64,000 bases of DNA from Clostridiaceae bacterium (GTDB lineage: Bacteria > Bacillota > Clostridia > Lachnospirales > Lachnospiraceae), in contig CABIXM010000003.1 of the NCBI GenBank assembly GCA_902362725.1, forward strand, positions 175,951 to 239,950, given 5' to 3'. Positions 1 through 8,295 of the stretch are shown here, piece by piece. Positions within the stretch are counted from its first letter, which is position 1. The number at the start of each line of letters is the position of its first letter. A model generated the notes under the pieces. The model was not told the origin of the DNA. It did not search any database and saw only the letters and a program-made list of their open reading frames with translations. Position numbers and translations under genes: made by a program.

Positions 1-2
1 GC

Positions 3-146
3 CGGGGCCGGTTCGATACTGAGGTGCTGGTGCGAAGTCGGGAAGGGCTGGAGGCAAATGAGGATTTGGTTATGGATCGGGCAAGCCTGGAGGATATTCT
101 TCTTTATACGGCGGGAGAGCCGGGAAATGAGAGGTGTGCGGGATGA
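3..146 (+). CDS. ABC transporter ATP-binding protein, C-terminal end (partial)
   Basis: Only the last 47 codons are inside the window; the gene begins upstream. The tail reads with an ASLEDILLYTAGE stretch, typical of the end of small ABC exporter ATPases of the YtrB/CcmA kind. Its TGA stop overlaps the ATG of the next gene (ATGA at 143-146), so the two are translationally coupled. The downstream gene is an ABC-2 type permease, which supports the call. The nucleotide-binding motifs are not visible here, so the assignment rests on the tail and the neighbour. Confidence 0.6.
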   Translation, partial: RGRFDTEVLVRSREGLEANEDLVMDRASLEDILLYTAGEPGNERCAG

Positions 147-790
147 AGGGACTGATTTTGAAGGACTTGTATACACTGCGGCAGATGGGGAAGATCTATC
201 TGATTTGCATGGTGTGCCTGGTGATCTGGGGCCTGGTTACAGACAATCCAACCATGCTTTCCAGCCTGCTTCTGGTATATGGGCTGATGCTTTTAATTAC
301 GACAGCCTCCTACGATGAAGCCTCCCATTTTAACCGGTACGCGCTGACCCTTCCCCTGACGCCAAAGAAACTGGTACAGGCGAAGTACCTGTTTGCGTTG
401 CTTCTTTTCGCAGTTATGGTGACGCTGGGGATTCTGGGCGGCGCAGGTATGCTTGCGGTGCTGGGAGCAAAGGCAGAGATGGGGTACGGAGAGCTTCTGG
501 CGTCCACATGTTCCATCAGTTGTATCTATCTGATGACAATTGTTTTCATATTGCCCTGCATCTATAAATTTGGTGTGGAAAAATCCCGGTTTCTGTTTAT
601 GGCGACTTACCTGCTTGTATTTGCCGGCTTCGCGCTGCTGTTCAGTATAGATAATATGAAAACCTGGCTTTCCGGACTGGGTGATCGGGGATTCCTGTCC
701 ATAGGCGCAGTCTTCGGAGCGCTGGCTGTCGTGGGGCTGATTGTGTCCTACCATATTTCCATCCGAATTGTGGAAAATAAGGAATGGTAA
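143..790 (+). CDS. ABC-2 type transporter permease (ABC2_membrane_5-like)
   Basis: A 215-residue integral membrane protein with about six hydrophobic segments (roughly 15-33, 37-55, 83-107, 120-141, 150-170, 183-205). The opening MKGLILKDLYTLR and the loop SYDEASHFNRYALTLPLTPKKLVQAKY are typical of small ABC-2 permeases partnered with YtrB-like ATPases. A GTG nine bases upstream is also in frame, but the ATG at 143 overlaps the stop of the ATPase gene and follows a GAGAGG, so it is preferred. It probably forms the membrane channel of an exporter of unknown substrate. A terminator follows directly. Confidence 0.8.
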   Translation: MKGLILKDLYTLRQMGKIYLICMVCLVIWGLVTDNPTMLSSLLLVYGLMLLITTASYDEASHFNRYALTLPLTPKKLVQAKYLFALLLFAVMVTLGILGGAGMLAVLGAKAEMGYGELLASTCSISCIYLMTIVFILPCIYKFGVEKSRFLFMATYLLVFAGFALLFSIDNMKTWLSGLGDRGFLSIGAVFGALAVVGLIVSYHISIRIVENKEW

Positions 791-828
791 GGCAGCATGT
801 TCACAAAATCTTAAGAAATATTTCAGAA

Positions 829-860
829 AAAGGGACTGGCAAAACCGGTCCCTTTCTACT
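829..860 (+). terminator. Rho-independent terminator after the ABC permease
   Basis: The arms AAAGGGACTGG (829-839) and CCGGTCCCTTT (845-855) pair with one G-U and a CAAAA loop, and run into a short T-rich tail. It closes the ABC transporter operon. Confidence 0.7.
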
Positions 861-906
861 ATACTGAATATCGGACAAAAGTTGACATAAAAACAAAGGA
901 GTTAGC

Positions 907-1926
907 ATGACCAGACGGCAGAAAAAAAGAACCTGGGTCTTCGCCGGAGTAATTTCCACGCTGCTTGGCGCGGGCGTTCTGATTGGCAGAGTCTATGCCC
1001 AGAGCCTGGAGCCTGCAGAGGCGGCAGCGGAAGCGGCGATCCCGGATGTGCTGGAGACGGAAGAGAAAGTATTGGAAGAGACAAAAGAAGAAGCGGAGGA
1101 ACATCTGCCGGAGGACTGGAATCTGATTCTGGTCAATAAGACACACCCGATTCCCGAAGATTATCAGGTGGAGCTGAAAAGCATTGGTAGCGGCCATCAG
1201 ATTGACGCCCGGGCTTACGATGATTTTAAGGCCATGATTCAGGCTTCCCAAAACGACGGAGTGACCATCTATGTGACCTCATCCTACAGGGATCTGAACA
1301 AGCAGATTGCCCTGTATGAGAAGAAGACCGACTCCTACCTGCAGCAGGGCTATTCCCTGGAGGACGCCCTGTCGAAAGCGGGACAGGTGGTGGCGGTGCC
1401 GGGCACCAGCGAACATCATCTGGGGCTGGCTCTCGACATGGTTTCCTCAGAATACCGGAGACTGGACGAAAAACAGGAACAGACAAAGGGCTTTCAGTGG
1501 CTGAAGGAGCATAGCTGGGAATACGGCTTTATCCTGCGCTATCCCAACGGAAGCACGGATATCACGGGCATCATCTATGAACCCTGGCATTTCCGGTATG
1601 TGGGCCTGGAAGCGGCAAAGGAGATCTACGAAAGCGGCGTGACGCTGGAGGAGTACCTGGGCGCGAAGCCCGTGACCGAGGGCGAGGCTGTCACCTATGA
1701 CTACAGGCCGGAGAAGAAGCGTAAGCAGGCTGCGACCTGGCAGAATACGGAGGCAGTGCCGTCAGCTGAGGAAGCGGCGGACGCAGAAGAGATGCCGGAA
1801 TACGAGGAGGCGCCGGAGCCGGAAGAAGTACCGGAGCCGGAAGAGATACCAGTAGAGGAAGAAACGCCGGAGCCCTGTGAGGCTCCGGTGGAAGAAGAGA
1901 TACCGGAGACAGGTGAAGGACTGTAA
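907..1926 (+). CDS. VanY-type D-alanyl-D-alanine carboxypeptidase (peptidase M15B)
   Basis: A 339-residue protein with an N-terminal membrane anchor or signal (about residues 10-31) and an M15B domain around 65-245. The zinc motif SEHHLGLALD (S168-D177) supplies H170 and D177, and the second motif EPWHFRYVG (from E225) supplies the general base E225 and zinc ligand H228. Enzymes of this family trim the terminal D-Ala from peptidoglycan stem peptides outside the membrane. After residue 265 comes a long Glu/Pro-rich tail with PEPEE-type repeats, perhaps a wall-spanning spacer. It is a single-gene unit with terminators on both sides. Confidence 0.85.
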   Translation: MTRRQKKRTWVFAGVISTLLGAGVLIGRVYAQSLEPAEAAAEAAIPDVLETEEKVLEETKEEAEEHLPEDWNLILVNKTHPIPEDYQVELKSIGSGHQIDARAYDDFKAMIQASQNDGVTIYVTSSYRDLNKQIALYEKKTDSYLQQGYSLEDALSKAGQVVAVPGTSEHHLGLALDMVSSEYRRLDEKQEQTKGFQWLKEHSWEYGFILRYPNGSTDITGIIYEPWHFRYVGLEAAKEIYESGVTLEEYLGAKPVTEGEAVTYDYRPEKKRKQAATWQNTEAVPSAEEAADAEEMPEYEEAPEPEEVPEPEEIPVEEETPEPCEAPVEEEIPETGEGL

Positions 1927-1953
1927 ACAAAAATTTACAGTCCTTAATTTTTT
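1918..1953 (+). terminator. Rho-independent terminator after vanY-like gene
   Basis: Perfect 10-bp stem GGACTGTAAA (1918-1927) / TTTACAGTCC (1934-1943) with a CAAAAA loop, then TTAATTTTTT. The upstream arm includes the stop codon of the carboxypeptidase gene, an economical arrangement. Confidence 0.85.
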
Positions 1954-1974
1954 GTGAAATCAGGTTCCCGCCGG

Positions 1975-2003
1975 TTGGAAAGTATCAAAAAATATGATAT
2001 CAT
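1975..2003 (+). promoter_or_regulatory. Putative sigma-A promoter for cls
   Basis: TTGGAA (1975-1980), a 17-base spacer and TATCAT (1998-2003), 30 bases before the cardiolipin synthase start and directly after the preceding terminator. A TATGAT at 1993-1998 is a competing -10 with poorer spacing. Confidence 0.5.
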
Positions 2004-2033
2004 AGATCGGTACGAAAGAGAGGGGACAAAAGT

Positions 2034-3566
2034 ATGAAGAAGATTCTGGGAAAGCTGCTGAACCGGATTGTGATATTCGGCATCCTTCTGGCTGTTCAGC
2101 TGGGATGGTTTCTGCTGACTTTTACAAAGCTGGTTCATTATTCCACGGGCCTGTCCCTGGTTTTCCGGGTCATAAGTATCCTGGCAGTGCTGTGGATCAT
2201 CAATACCGAGGACAACCCGGCTTACAAGATTGCGTGGATCATCCTGATTCTGGTAGTGCCGCTTCTGGGCGGCCTGTTTTATGTGGCAGTGGGCCACAAG
2301 CGTCCGGGAAAGGGCATGCGGAAGAGGTTGGACGCGGAGCGGAAGCGTACGGAAGGGGAGCTTAAGCAGCAGGAAGAAGTCATGGGACGGCTTGGCGAGA
2401 TGGATCAGGGAACGAAAGGCGAGTCCTATTATTTGGCCGAAACCGGCGGCTATCCGGTCTGGGATCATACTTCAGCGACTTATTATAAAATCGGAGAGGA
2501 GTATTACGCCTCTCTTCTGGATGAATTAAAAAAAGCGGAACACTTTATTTTCATGGAGTTCTTCATCGTAGGCGAGGGCAAGATGTGGAACAGTATTCTA
2601 AAGGTTCTGGAGGAGAAGGCTGCGGCCGGCGTGGATGTGCGATTTATCTACGATGACCTTGGCTGTGTATCCCTGCTTCCGCCCGCCTACAGTCTGATTC
2701 TGGAATCCAAAGGTATCAAGAGTTTTGCGTTTAATCCATTTATTCCATTATGGTCGTTAGTAATGAATAACCGTGACCATCGGAAGATAGTGGTTATCGA
2801 CGGTCATACGGCTTTCAGCGGCGGCGTGAACCTGGCCGACGAGTACATCAACGAAAAGGTGCGCTTCGGCCACTGGAAGGACACGGGCTTTATGCTGAAG
2901 GGCGAGGCAGTCTGGAACTATACGGTCATGTTCCTGCGGATGTGGAACGCCCATCGGCATACAGATGCGGACTATGAGGCTTTCCGTCCTCATGTGTGGC
3001 ATCCGGAAGCCTTTGAGGGCCAGGGCTTTATACAGCCTTACAGCGATTCTCCCCTGGACGACGAGCGTCTGGGTGAAAATGTGTATCTGAATATTCTGAA
3101 CCGCGCAAAGGATTATGTGTATATCTTCACGCCTTATCTGATCGTGGATCACGAGATGCAGACGGCCCTCTGTCTGGCGGCCAAACGGGGAGTGGATGTG
3201 CGGATCATGACGCCTGGCATTCCGGACAAGAAGACTATCTTCCAGCTGACCCGTTCCTATTATCCGGTGCTTCTGAAGGCAGGCGTGCGGATCTACGAGT
3301 ATACGCCGGGCTTCCTCCACGCCAAGTCCTTTGTCTGCGACGACGAGTCGGCTGTGGTGGGTACGATTAACATGGATTACCGGAGCCTGTATCTGCATTT
3401 TGAGTGCGGTACGTTCTTCTATCGGAATCCACTGGTGATGGACGTGAAGCGGGACAGCCTGGCTACCATGGAAAAGGGCAGGGAGATTACCCTGAGCGAC
3501 ACAAGACAGGGCTTCTTTGGAAGCCTGTTCTGCGCGGTACTCCGGGTATTTTCACCGCTTCTGTAA
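2034..3566 (+). CDS. cls: Cardiolipin synthase
   Basis: A 510-residue membrane enzyme that joins two phosphatidylglycerol molecules into cardiolipin and glycerol. Two transmembrane segments lie near residues 8-30 and 40-85 (PLDc_N region). Two phospholipase D HKD motifs follow: HRKIVVIDGHTAFSGG in the first half and HAKSFVCDDESAVVGTINMD in the second, each supplying the His and Lys of the catalytic pair. Length and layout match bacterial ClsA proteins. It starts after GAGAGG and is followed closely by a CBS-domain gene in the same direction. Confidence 0.92.
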   Translation: MKKILGKLLNRIVIFGILLAVQLGWFLLTFTKLVHYSTGLSLVFRVISILAVLWIINTEDNPAYKIAWIILILVVPLLGGLFYVAVGHKRPGKGMRKRLDAERKRTEGELKQQEEVMGRLGEMDQGTKGESYYLAETGGYPVWDHTSATYYKIGEEYYASLLDELKKAEHFIFMEFFIVGEGKMWNSILKVLEEKAAAGVDVRFIYDDLGCVSLLPPAYSLILESKGIKSFAFNPFIPLWSLVMNNRDHRKIVVIDGHTAFSGGVNLADEYINEKVRFGHWKDTGFMLKGEAVWNYTVMFLRMWNAHRHTDADYEAFRPHVWHPEAFEGQGFIQPYSDSPLDDERLGENVYLNILNRAKDYVYIFTPYLIVDHEMQTALCLAAKRGVDVRIMTPGIPDKKTIFQLTRSYYPVLLKAGVRIYEYTPGFLHAKSFVCDDESAVVGTINMDYRSLYLHFECGTFFYRNPLVMDVKRDSLATMEKGREITLSDTRQGFFGSLFCAVLRVFSPLL

Positions 3567-3589
3567 CCGAGAAAGGGGTTTTATTACAA

Positions 3590-4009
3590 ATGAATATTTT
3601 ATTTTTTCTGAAACCGAAGGCGGAGGTATCTTATCTCTACGAGGATTTTTCCATGCGGCAGGGGCTGGAGAAGCTGGAGCGCAGCGGCTACACAGCCATT
3701 CCGGTCATCAACCGCCATGGCGAGTACATCGGTATAATTACCGAGGGCGATTTCCTCTGGGCCCTGAAAAATAAATTCGCGCTGGATCTGAAGCAGACCG
3801 AAGAGGTCCCGCTTACCAGTGTGAAGCGGCGGATGTGCTGTGAGCCCATTTCCATCGATTCCAATATGGAGGATCTGGTGACCAAGGCTATGAACCAGAA
3901 CTTTGTACCGGTCATCGACGACAAGGGCATCTTTATCGGAATCGTGACGCGGAAAGATATCATTGAGTTCTGCTATAAGGCTTATGCCAAAACGGAACAG
4001 AACGTATAA
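3590..4009 (+). CDS. CBS domain-containing protein
   Basis: 139 residues carrying two CBS repeats that should fold as one Bateman module: about 15-60 (GYTAIPVINRHGEYIGIITEGD) and about 75-130 (NFVPVIDDKGIFIGIVTRKD). CBS modules bind adenine nucleotides such as AMP, ATP or c-di-AMP; no ligand can be read from the sequence. There is no fused effector domain. The ATG at 3590 follows GAGAAAGGGG and is preferred over in-frame starts inside cls. It lies 23 bases after cls, likely cotranscribed. Confidence 0.8.
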   Translation: MNILFFLKPKAEVSYLYEDFSMRQGLEKLERSGYTAIPVINRHGEYIGIITEGDFLWALKNKFALDLKQTEEVPLTSVKRRMCCEPISIDSNMEDLVTKAMNQNFVPVIDDKGIFIGIVTRKDIIEFCYKAYAKTEQNV

Positions 4010-4024
4010 TATAGAAAATGTAGG

Positions 4025-4056
4025 AAAAGGAGTGGCGGTAGGTCATTCCTTTTTTC
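4025..4056 (+). terminator. Rho-independent terminator after CBS gene
   Basis: AAAAGGAGTG (4025-4034) pairs with CATTCCTTTT (4044-4053), one G-U pair, followed by more T residues. Confidence 0.65.
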
Positions 4057-4169
4057 GCGAAGTGTATTTTATCTCGTTGATAGATCCATAACAACTTTTA
4101 TGTAAAAAGTAAAATTTGTTGCATATTTTATATTGATTCTCTGTCCAATTTTTGCTAAAATTAATCCCG

Positions 4170-4202
4170 ATATCGTTTTGTATCAATGGTAGTTTATACA
4201 AT
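4170..4202 (+). promoter_or_regulatory. Possible promoter for the decarboxylase cluster
   Basis: TACAAT at 4197-4202 is a fair -10 box 33 bases before the first cluster gene. Its -35 partner (GTTTTG, 4175-4180, spacer 16) is weak. The surrounding 4060-4230 stretch is clearly AT-richer than its neighbours, as expected for a promoter region. Confidence 0.3.
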
Positions 4203-4234
4203 ACACTATCAAATAAATATATGGAGGGCTGGAA

Positions 4235-5629
4235 ATGAGTAATACAGCACAGAGCCCGGCAAGCAGAAGAATTGAGGGTCTGCTGGACGGGAACAGTTTT
4301 GTGGAAATCGGCGGACAGGTGACTGCCAGAAGTACTGACTTTAACCTGCAGCAGTCTAAGTGCCCGTCTGACGGAGTAGTTACCGGCTACGGTCTGATTG
4401 ACGGTAATCTGGTTTACGTGTACAGCCAGGACGCTTCCGTACTGAACGGAACCCTTGGCGAAATGCATGCGAAGAAGATTGTACGCCTGTACGAGATGGC
4501 ATGTAAGATGGGAGCTCCGGTGATCGGTCTCATCGACTGCGCAGGCGTTCGTTTACAGGAGGGCGTGGACGCTCTGAACGCGTTCGGAGAGGTATATACC
4601 CAGCAGGCGCTGGCGTCCGGTGTTGTTCCGCAGATCACAGCAGTGTTCGGTCACTGCGGCGGCGGACTGGCTGTCGTACCGGGACTTTCTGATTTTACCT
4701 TTATGGAGGAGAAGGACGCGAAGCTTTTCGTGAACGCTCCGAACACCATCGCAGGCAACAACACCCAGAAGTGTGACAGCGCTTCTGCTAAATTTCAGGC
4801 AGAGGAAGCAGGCAGCGTCGATGCAGTCGCTGACGAGGCAGGTATCCTGGCTCAGATCCGCGCACTGGTTGCGATGCTTCCGGGCAACAATGAGGAAGAG
4901 GGCTGCTATTCTGACTGCGCGGACGATCTGAACCGCGTATGCGCAGAGCTTCAGGGCGTGGAGTATTCCGCATCCTACATCCTTTCCACCATTGCTGACG
5001 GCAAGGCTTTCTTTGAGACCAAGGCAGCTTACGCCAAGGATATGGTGACAGGCTTCATCCGTCTGAACGGCATGACCGTAGGCGCGGTAGCCAACGGAGA
5101 GCAGGAGATGACGGCACGCGGTGCTCAGAAGGCAGCAGAGTTCGTAGAGTTCTGTGACGCGTTCAATATCCCGGTTCTGACCATTACCAATGTAAAGGGC
5201 TTTAAGGCTTCCCTGTGCACCGAGCGCAATATCGGCAAGGCAGCGGCAAAGCTTACCTACGCATTCGCGAACGCGACCGTTCCGAAGGTGAATGTAATCG
5301 CAGGCGAGGCATTTGGCAGCGCTTACGTGATCATGAACAGCAAGGGCATCGGCGCGGATCTGGTATACGCATGGAAGGACGCGAAGGTCGGTATGATGGA
5401 CGCATCCCTGGCAGCAAAGGTTATGTATGCGGACGCGGACGCTGAGACCCAGAAGGAGAAGGCGGCAGAGTACGCGGCTCTTCAGGACAGCGTAGACGCA
5501 GCGGCTGCACGCGGTTATGTGGACACCGTTATCGAGGCGCAGGATACCAGAAAGTATGTGATCGGCGCGTTTGAGATGTTATTTACCAAGAGAGAGGACC
5601 GTCCGGCGAAGAAACACGGAACTGTCTAA
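4235..5629 (+). CDS. Acyl-CoA carboxyltransferase subunit (MmdA / transcarboxylase 12S-like)
   Basis: A 464-residue carboxyltransferase of the PccB/MmdA/12S family, which moves CO2 between biotin and an acyl-CoA. Crotonase-type motifs are visible: VIGLIDCAGVRLQEG and GHCGGGLAVVPGLSDF in the N-terminal half, and VIAGEAFGSAYVIMNSKGIG with DLVYAWKDAKVGMMD in the C-terminal half. It is shorter than the usual 510-residue family members. It opens a five-gene cluster with an OadG-like lipoprotein, a biotin carrier, OadB and OadA. It could act as methylmalonyl-CoA decarboxylase or as the acyl-CoA half of a transcarboxylase; substrate is inferred only. Confidence 0.82.
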   Translation: MSNTAQSPASRRIEGLLDGNSFVEIGGQVTARSTDFNLQQSKCPSDGVVTGYGLIDGNLVYVYSQDASVLNGTLGEMHAKKIVRLYEMACKMGAPVIGLIDCAGVRLQEGVDALNAFGEVYTQQALASGVVPQITAVFGHCGGGLAVVPGLSDFTFMEEKDAKLFVNAPNTIAGNNTQKCDSASAKFQAEEAGSVDAVADEAGILAQIRALVAMLPGNNEEEGCYSDCADDLNRVCAELQGVEYSASYILSTIADGKAFFETKAAYAKDMVTGFIRLNGMTVGAVANGEQEMTARGAQKAAEFVEFCDAFNIPVLTITNVKGFKASLCTERNIGKAAAKLTYAFANATVPKVNVIAGEAFGSAYVIMNSKGIGADLVYAWKDAKVGMMDASLAAKVMYADADAETQKEKAAEYAALQDSVDAAAARGYVDTVIEAQDTRKYVIGAFEMLFTKREDRPAKKHGTV

Positions 5630-5642
5630 GAGGAGTGAGAGT

Positions 5643-6461
5643 ATGAAACGAAGCTTGAAAAAATTATCGGCTCTGCTGCTCCTGATGGGACTTTTTGTAC
5701 TGACCGGCTGCGCGGCCAAGGAGACTCTTCCGAACGAGGAAGTATACCAGGGCAAGCTCGACAGCTATGTGGAGATGCTGGCTGGTACAGATAAAGAAAG
5801 CCTGGATGCGAATCTGAGCAATCTTCAGGAGAATTATGATGATTTTGAGCAGCAGATAGCTCTGTATCCCTATATCGGCGGAACCGGACAGAAGTTTGAT
5901 TTTACCGCAGACGCATACTTAAGCCTGCTGAAATCCTATGATGCCAACTTTGATGAGTTCGGCGACTTTGTAGGCCTGAAGGAATATGAGGGCGGCACCA
6001 CCGACAAGGATGGCAATGTAACCTACACCGCTGTCTATGAGTTCACAGATCATGACATGCGTCTGGCTCTGGAGTTTGATAAGGACAACATTATTACAAC
6101 CGTAACCATGGACCCCATTTACAGCAAGGGTGAGATTGCCGAGAAGGCAGCCCTGAATACCCTGATCGGTATGGGCTCTGTATTTGCAGTACTGATTCTG
6201 CTTGCGTTTATCATTTCCCTGTTCCGGTACGTATCTGTATTTGAGAACCGTGGAAAGGCAAAGAAGGATACGGCAGAGAAGGTGGCAGCGCCCGCGTCGG
6301 CTCCTGCTCCTGTAGCACCCGCGGCACCTGCACCGGAAGATGACCTGCAGCTTATCGCTGTCATCACTGCGGCTATCGCGGCAGCAGAGGGTACATCCAC
6401 CGATGGCTTTGTAGTGCGTTCTATCAGGCGCAGAAGCAACAACAAATGGAATAAAGCATAG
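5643..6461 (+). CDS. OadG-like gamma subunit fused to a lipoprotein domain
   Basis: 272 residues. The N-terminus is a lipoprotein signal with lipobox LTGC, followed by an extracellular domain of about 150 residues. One transmembrane helix (about 180-198, VFAVLILLAFIISLFRYVS) leads to a charged and Ala/Pro-rich segment. The end, with AVITAAIAAAE and GFVVRSIRRR, is the signature tail of oxaloacetate decarboxylase gamma chains. OadG anchors and assembles the membrane decarboxylase. The fusion to a lipoprotein domain makes it much longer than the typical gamma subunit of about 80-120 residues. The ATG at 5643 follows AGAGGAGTGAGAGT. Confidence 0.75.
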   Translation: MKRSLKKLSALLLLMGLFVLTGCAAKETLPNEEVYQGKLDSYVEMLAGTDKESLDANLSNLQENYDDFEQQIALYPYIGGTGQKFDFTADAYLSLLKSYDANFDEFGDFVGLKEYEGGTTDKDGNVTYTAVYEFTDHDMRLALEFDKDNIITTVTMDPIYSKGEIAEKAALNTLIGMGSVFAVLILLAFIISLFRYVSVFENRGKAKKDTAEKVAAPASAPAPVAPAAPAPEDDLQLIAVITAAIAAAEGTSTDGFVVRSIRRRSNNKWNKA

Positions 6462-6492
6462 CGCATGCTCATATTTAGGAGGATTCATAGAG

Positions 6493-6864
6493 ATGAAAAA
6501 TTATACAATTACCGTAAATGGCGTAGCTTATGATGTAGTCGTAGAAGAAAAAGGCGCAGGCGCAGCACCGGTAGCAGCAGCTCCCGCAGCGGCACCCGCA
6601 GCAGCTCCGGCACCGGCAGCAGCACCGAAGGCAGCAGCCGCAGCGGCGGGCTCTGTAGAGGTAAAGGCTTCCGTACCGGGTAAGGTACTGAAGGTAGAGG
6701 CAAGCGTCGGACAGGCCGTGAAGTCCGGAGACAGCATCGTTATTCTTGAGGCAATGAAGATGGAGATCCCGGTAGTAGCACCCCAGGACGGCACCGTAGC
6801 AGGCATCAACGTAAGCGTAGGCCAGGCTGTAGAGTCCGGAGATTTACTGGCATCCCTGAACTAA
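6493..6864 (+). CDS. Biotin carboxyl carrier protein of the decarboxylase complex
   Basis: 123 residues in three parts: an N-terminal strand region (1-20), a flexible Ala/Pro-rich linker (about 21-52) and a biotinyl domain (about 54-123). The attachment motif EAMKM is present with the biotinylated lysine at K89. The swinging arm carries CO2 between the carboxyltransferase and the membrane beta subunit. It corresponds to MmdC/GcdC or the 1.3S transcarboxylase subunit. OadA in this cluster lacks its own biotinyl domain, so this protein must serve it as well. Confidence 0.9.
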   Translation: MKNYTITVNGVAYDVVVEEKGAGAAPVAAAPAAAPAAAPAPAAAPKAAAAAAGSVEVKASVPGKVLKVEASVGQAVKSGDSIVILEAMKMEIPVVAPQDGTVAGINVSVGQAVESGDLLASLN

Positions 6865-6901
6865 TGGCATAGCCTTAAGAGAAATCAACGGAGGTTAAGA
6901 C

Positions 6902-8050
6902 ATGGGATACATTTTAGAAACCCTGGGAAACCTCATGCATCAGACCGCGTTTTTTAACCTGACCTGGGGAAATTACGTCATGGTCCTGGTGGCATGCGTG
7001 TTCCTGTATCTGGCTATCAAAAAAGAGTACGAGCCTCTTCTTCTGGTTCCGATCGCTTTTGGTATGCTTCTTGTAAATATATATCCGGATATTATCGCAA
7101 GTCCGGAGGAAACATCAAACGGAGTAGGCGGACTTCTGTACTACTTCTATGTACTGGATGAGTGGTCTGTCCTGCCGTCCCTGATCTTCATGGGCGTCGG
7201 AGCCATGACCGACTTCGGTCCGCTGATTGCGAATCCGAAGAGCTTCCTTCTGGGAGCGGCAGCTCAGTTCGGTATTTTCGCAGCTTATCTGGGCGCTATG
7301 CTCATGGGCTTTTCCGACAAGGCGGCAGCGGCTATCTCCATCATCGGTGGAGCAGACGGCCCGACTTCCATCTTCCTGGCCGGAAAGCTGGAGCAGACCG
7401 CTTTGCTTGGACCCATTGCGGTAGCTGCTTATTCCTATATGTCTCTGGTTCCGATTATTCAGCCGCCTATCATGAAGCTGCTGACGACCGAGAAAGAACG
7501 TAAAATCAAGATGGAGCAGCTTCGCCCGGTATCTAAGCTGGAGAAGATCCTGTTCCCGATTATTGTAACCATCGTTGTCTGCCTGATTCTGCCGACCACC
7601 GCTCCGCTGGTAGGCGCCCTGATGCTGGGTAACCTGTTCCGCGAGTCCGGCGTGGTACGTCAGCTGATGGATACAGCGTCCAACGCCCTGATGTACATCG
7701 TTGTTATTCTGCTTGGTACCTCTGTAGGAGCGACCACCAGCGCAGAGGCATTCCTGAATATCAGCACACTGAAGATCGTAGCCCTGGGTCTGATCGCCTT
7801 CGCATTCGGAACCGCAGCCGGCGTTCTTCTGGGCAAGGTTATGTGCGTACTCAGCAAGGGTAAGATCAATCCGCTGATCGGTTCTGCCGGAGTATCCGCA
7901 GTGCCGATGGCAGCCCGTGTATCACAGAAGGTAGGAGCGGAAGCGGATCCGACCAACTTCCTGCTGATGCATGCCATGGGACCGAACGTAGCCGGAGTTA
8001 TCGGTACGGCTGTAGCAGCCGGAACCTTTATGGCAATTTTTGGAATTTAA
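6902..8050 (+). CDS. oadB: Na+-translocating decarboxylase beta subunit
   Basis: A 382-residue polytopic membrane protein of the OadB/MmdB/GcdB family, which decarboxylates carboxybiotin and exports Na+. The hallmark [10 protein letters not shown] is present with the membrane aspartate at D152, and the C-terminal half contains [13 protein letters not shown] and [18 protein letters not shown], both typical of the family. Length matches known beta subunits. It is preceded by GGAGG at 6891-6895. Function: free energy of decarboxylation is converted into a sodium gradient. Confidence 0.93.
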   Translation: MGYILETLGNLMHQTAFFNLTWGNYVMVLVACVFLYLAIKKEYEPLLLVPIAFGMLLVNIYPDIIASPEETSNGVGGLLYYFYVLDEWSVLPSLIFMGVGAMTDFGPLIANPKSFLLGAAAQFGIFAAYLGAMLMGFSDKAAAAISIIGGADGPTSIFLAGKLEQTALLGPIAVAAYSYMSLVPIIQPPIMKLLTTEKERKIKMEQLRPVSKLEKILFPIIVTIVVCLILPTTAPLVGALMLGNLFRESGVVRQLMDTASNALMYIVVILLGTSVGATTSAEAFLNISTLKIVALGLIAFAFGTAAGVLLGKVMCVLSKGKINPLIGSAGVSAVPMAARVSQKVGAEADPTNFLLMHAMGPNVAGVIGTAVAAGTFMAIFGI

Positions 8051-8056
8051 CCGAAT

Positions 8057-8263
8057 CAAGTAAGTCCCCTGCTTCAATTGCGAAAAGCAATAAGCAATGG
8101 GGGGGACTTGCTTGTATCAGGAGGAGTGCAAACTCCTTCTGATAAACTGCGGAGCAGTTATTCGGTTATGAGCAAGTAGCGAAGCGGATTGCGAATATCC
8201 GCTTTAATGATGCCAGACTCAAAAAATCAGATGGCATTCGTGCCTGCACGATAAGACATCTGA
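8057..8263 (+). repeat. Hairpin array between oadB and oadA
   Basis: The 245-base gap is almost entirely palindromic. Hairpin 1 spans 8057-8114: CAAGTAAGTCCCC pairs with GGGGACTTGCTTG, with nested TGCTT/AAGCA and ATTGC/GCAAT. Hairpin 2 is 8116-8143 (ATCAGGAGGAGT / ACTCCTTCTGAT). Hairpin 3 is 8145-8159 (AACTGC/GCAGTT). Hairpin 4 is 8182-8204 (AAGCGGAT/ATCCGCTT). A fifth structure pairs TCAGATG (8227-8233) with CATCTGA (8257-8263) around CGTGC/GCACG. No T-tract follows any of them, so they are not ordinary terminators. This may be a dispersed intergenic repeat or an RNA stabiliser that sets the oadB:oadA ratio. Confidence 0.7.
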
Positions 8264-8295
8264 CTTTGGGAGCCGTAATAATAGGAGGAACTATT

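Noticed and set aside
882..887. Consensus TTGACA just before the vanY-like gene
   Set aside because: A matching -10 would fall inside the coding region after the start codon, so it cannot drive that gene from its ATG.
1900..1926. PETG near the C-terminus of the carboxypeptidase as a sortase signal
   Set aside because: There is no hydrophobic helix or charged tail after it; the protein ends four residues later.
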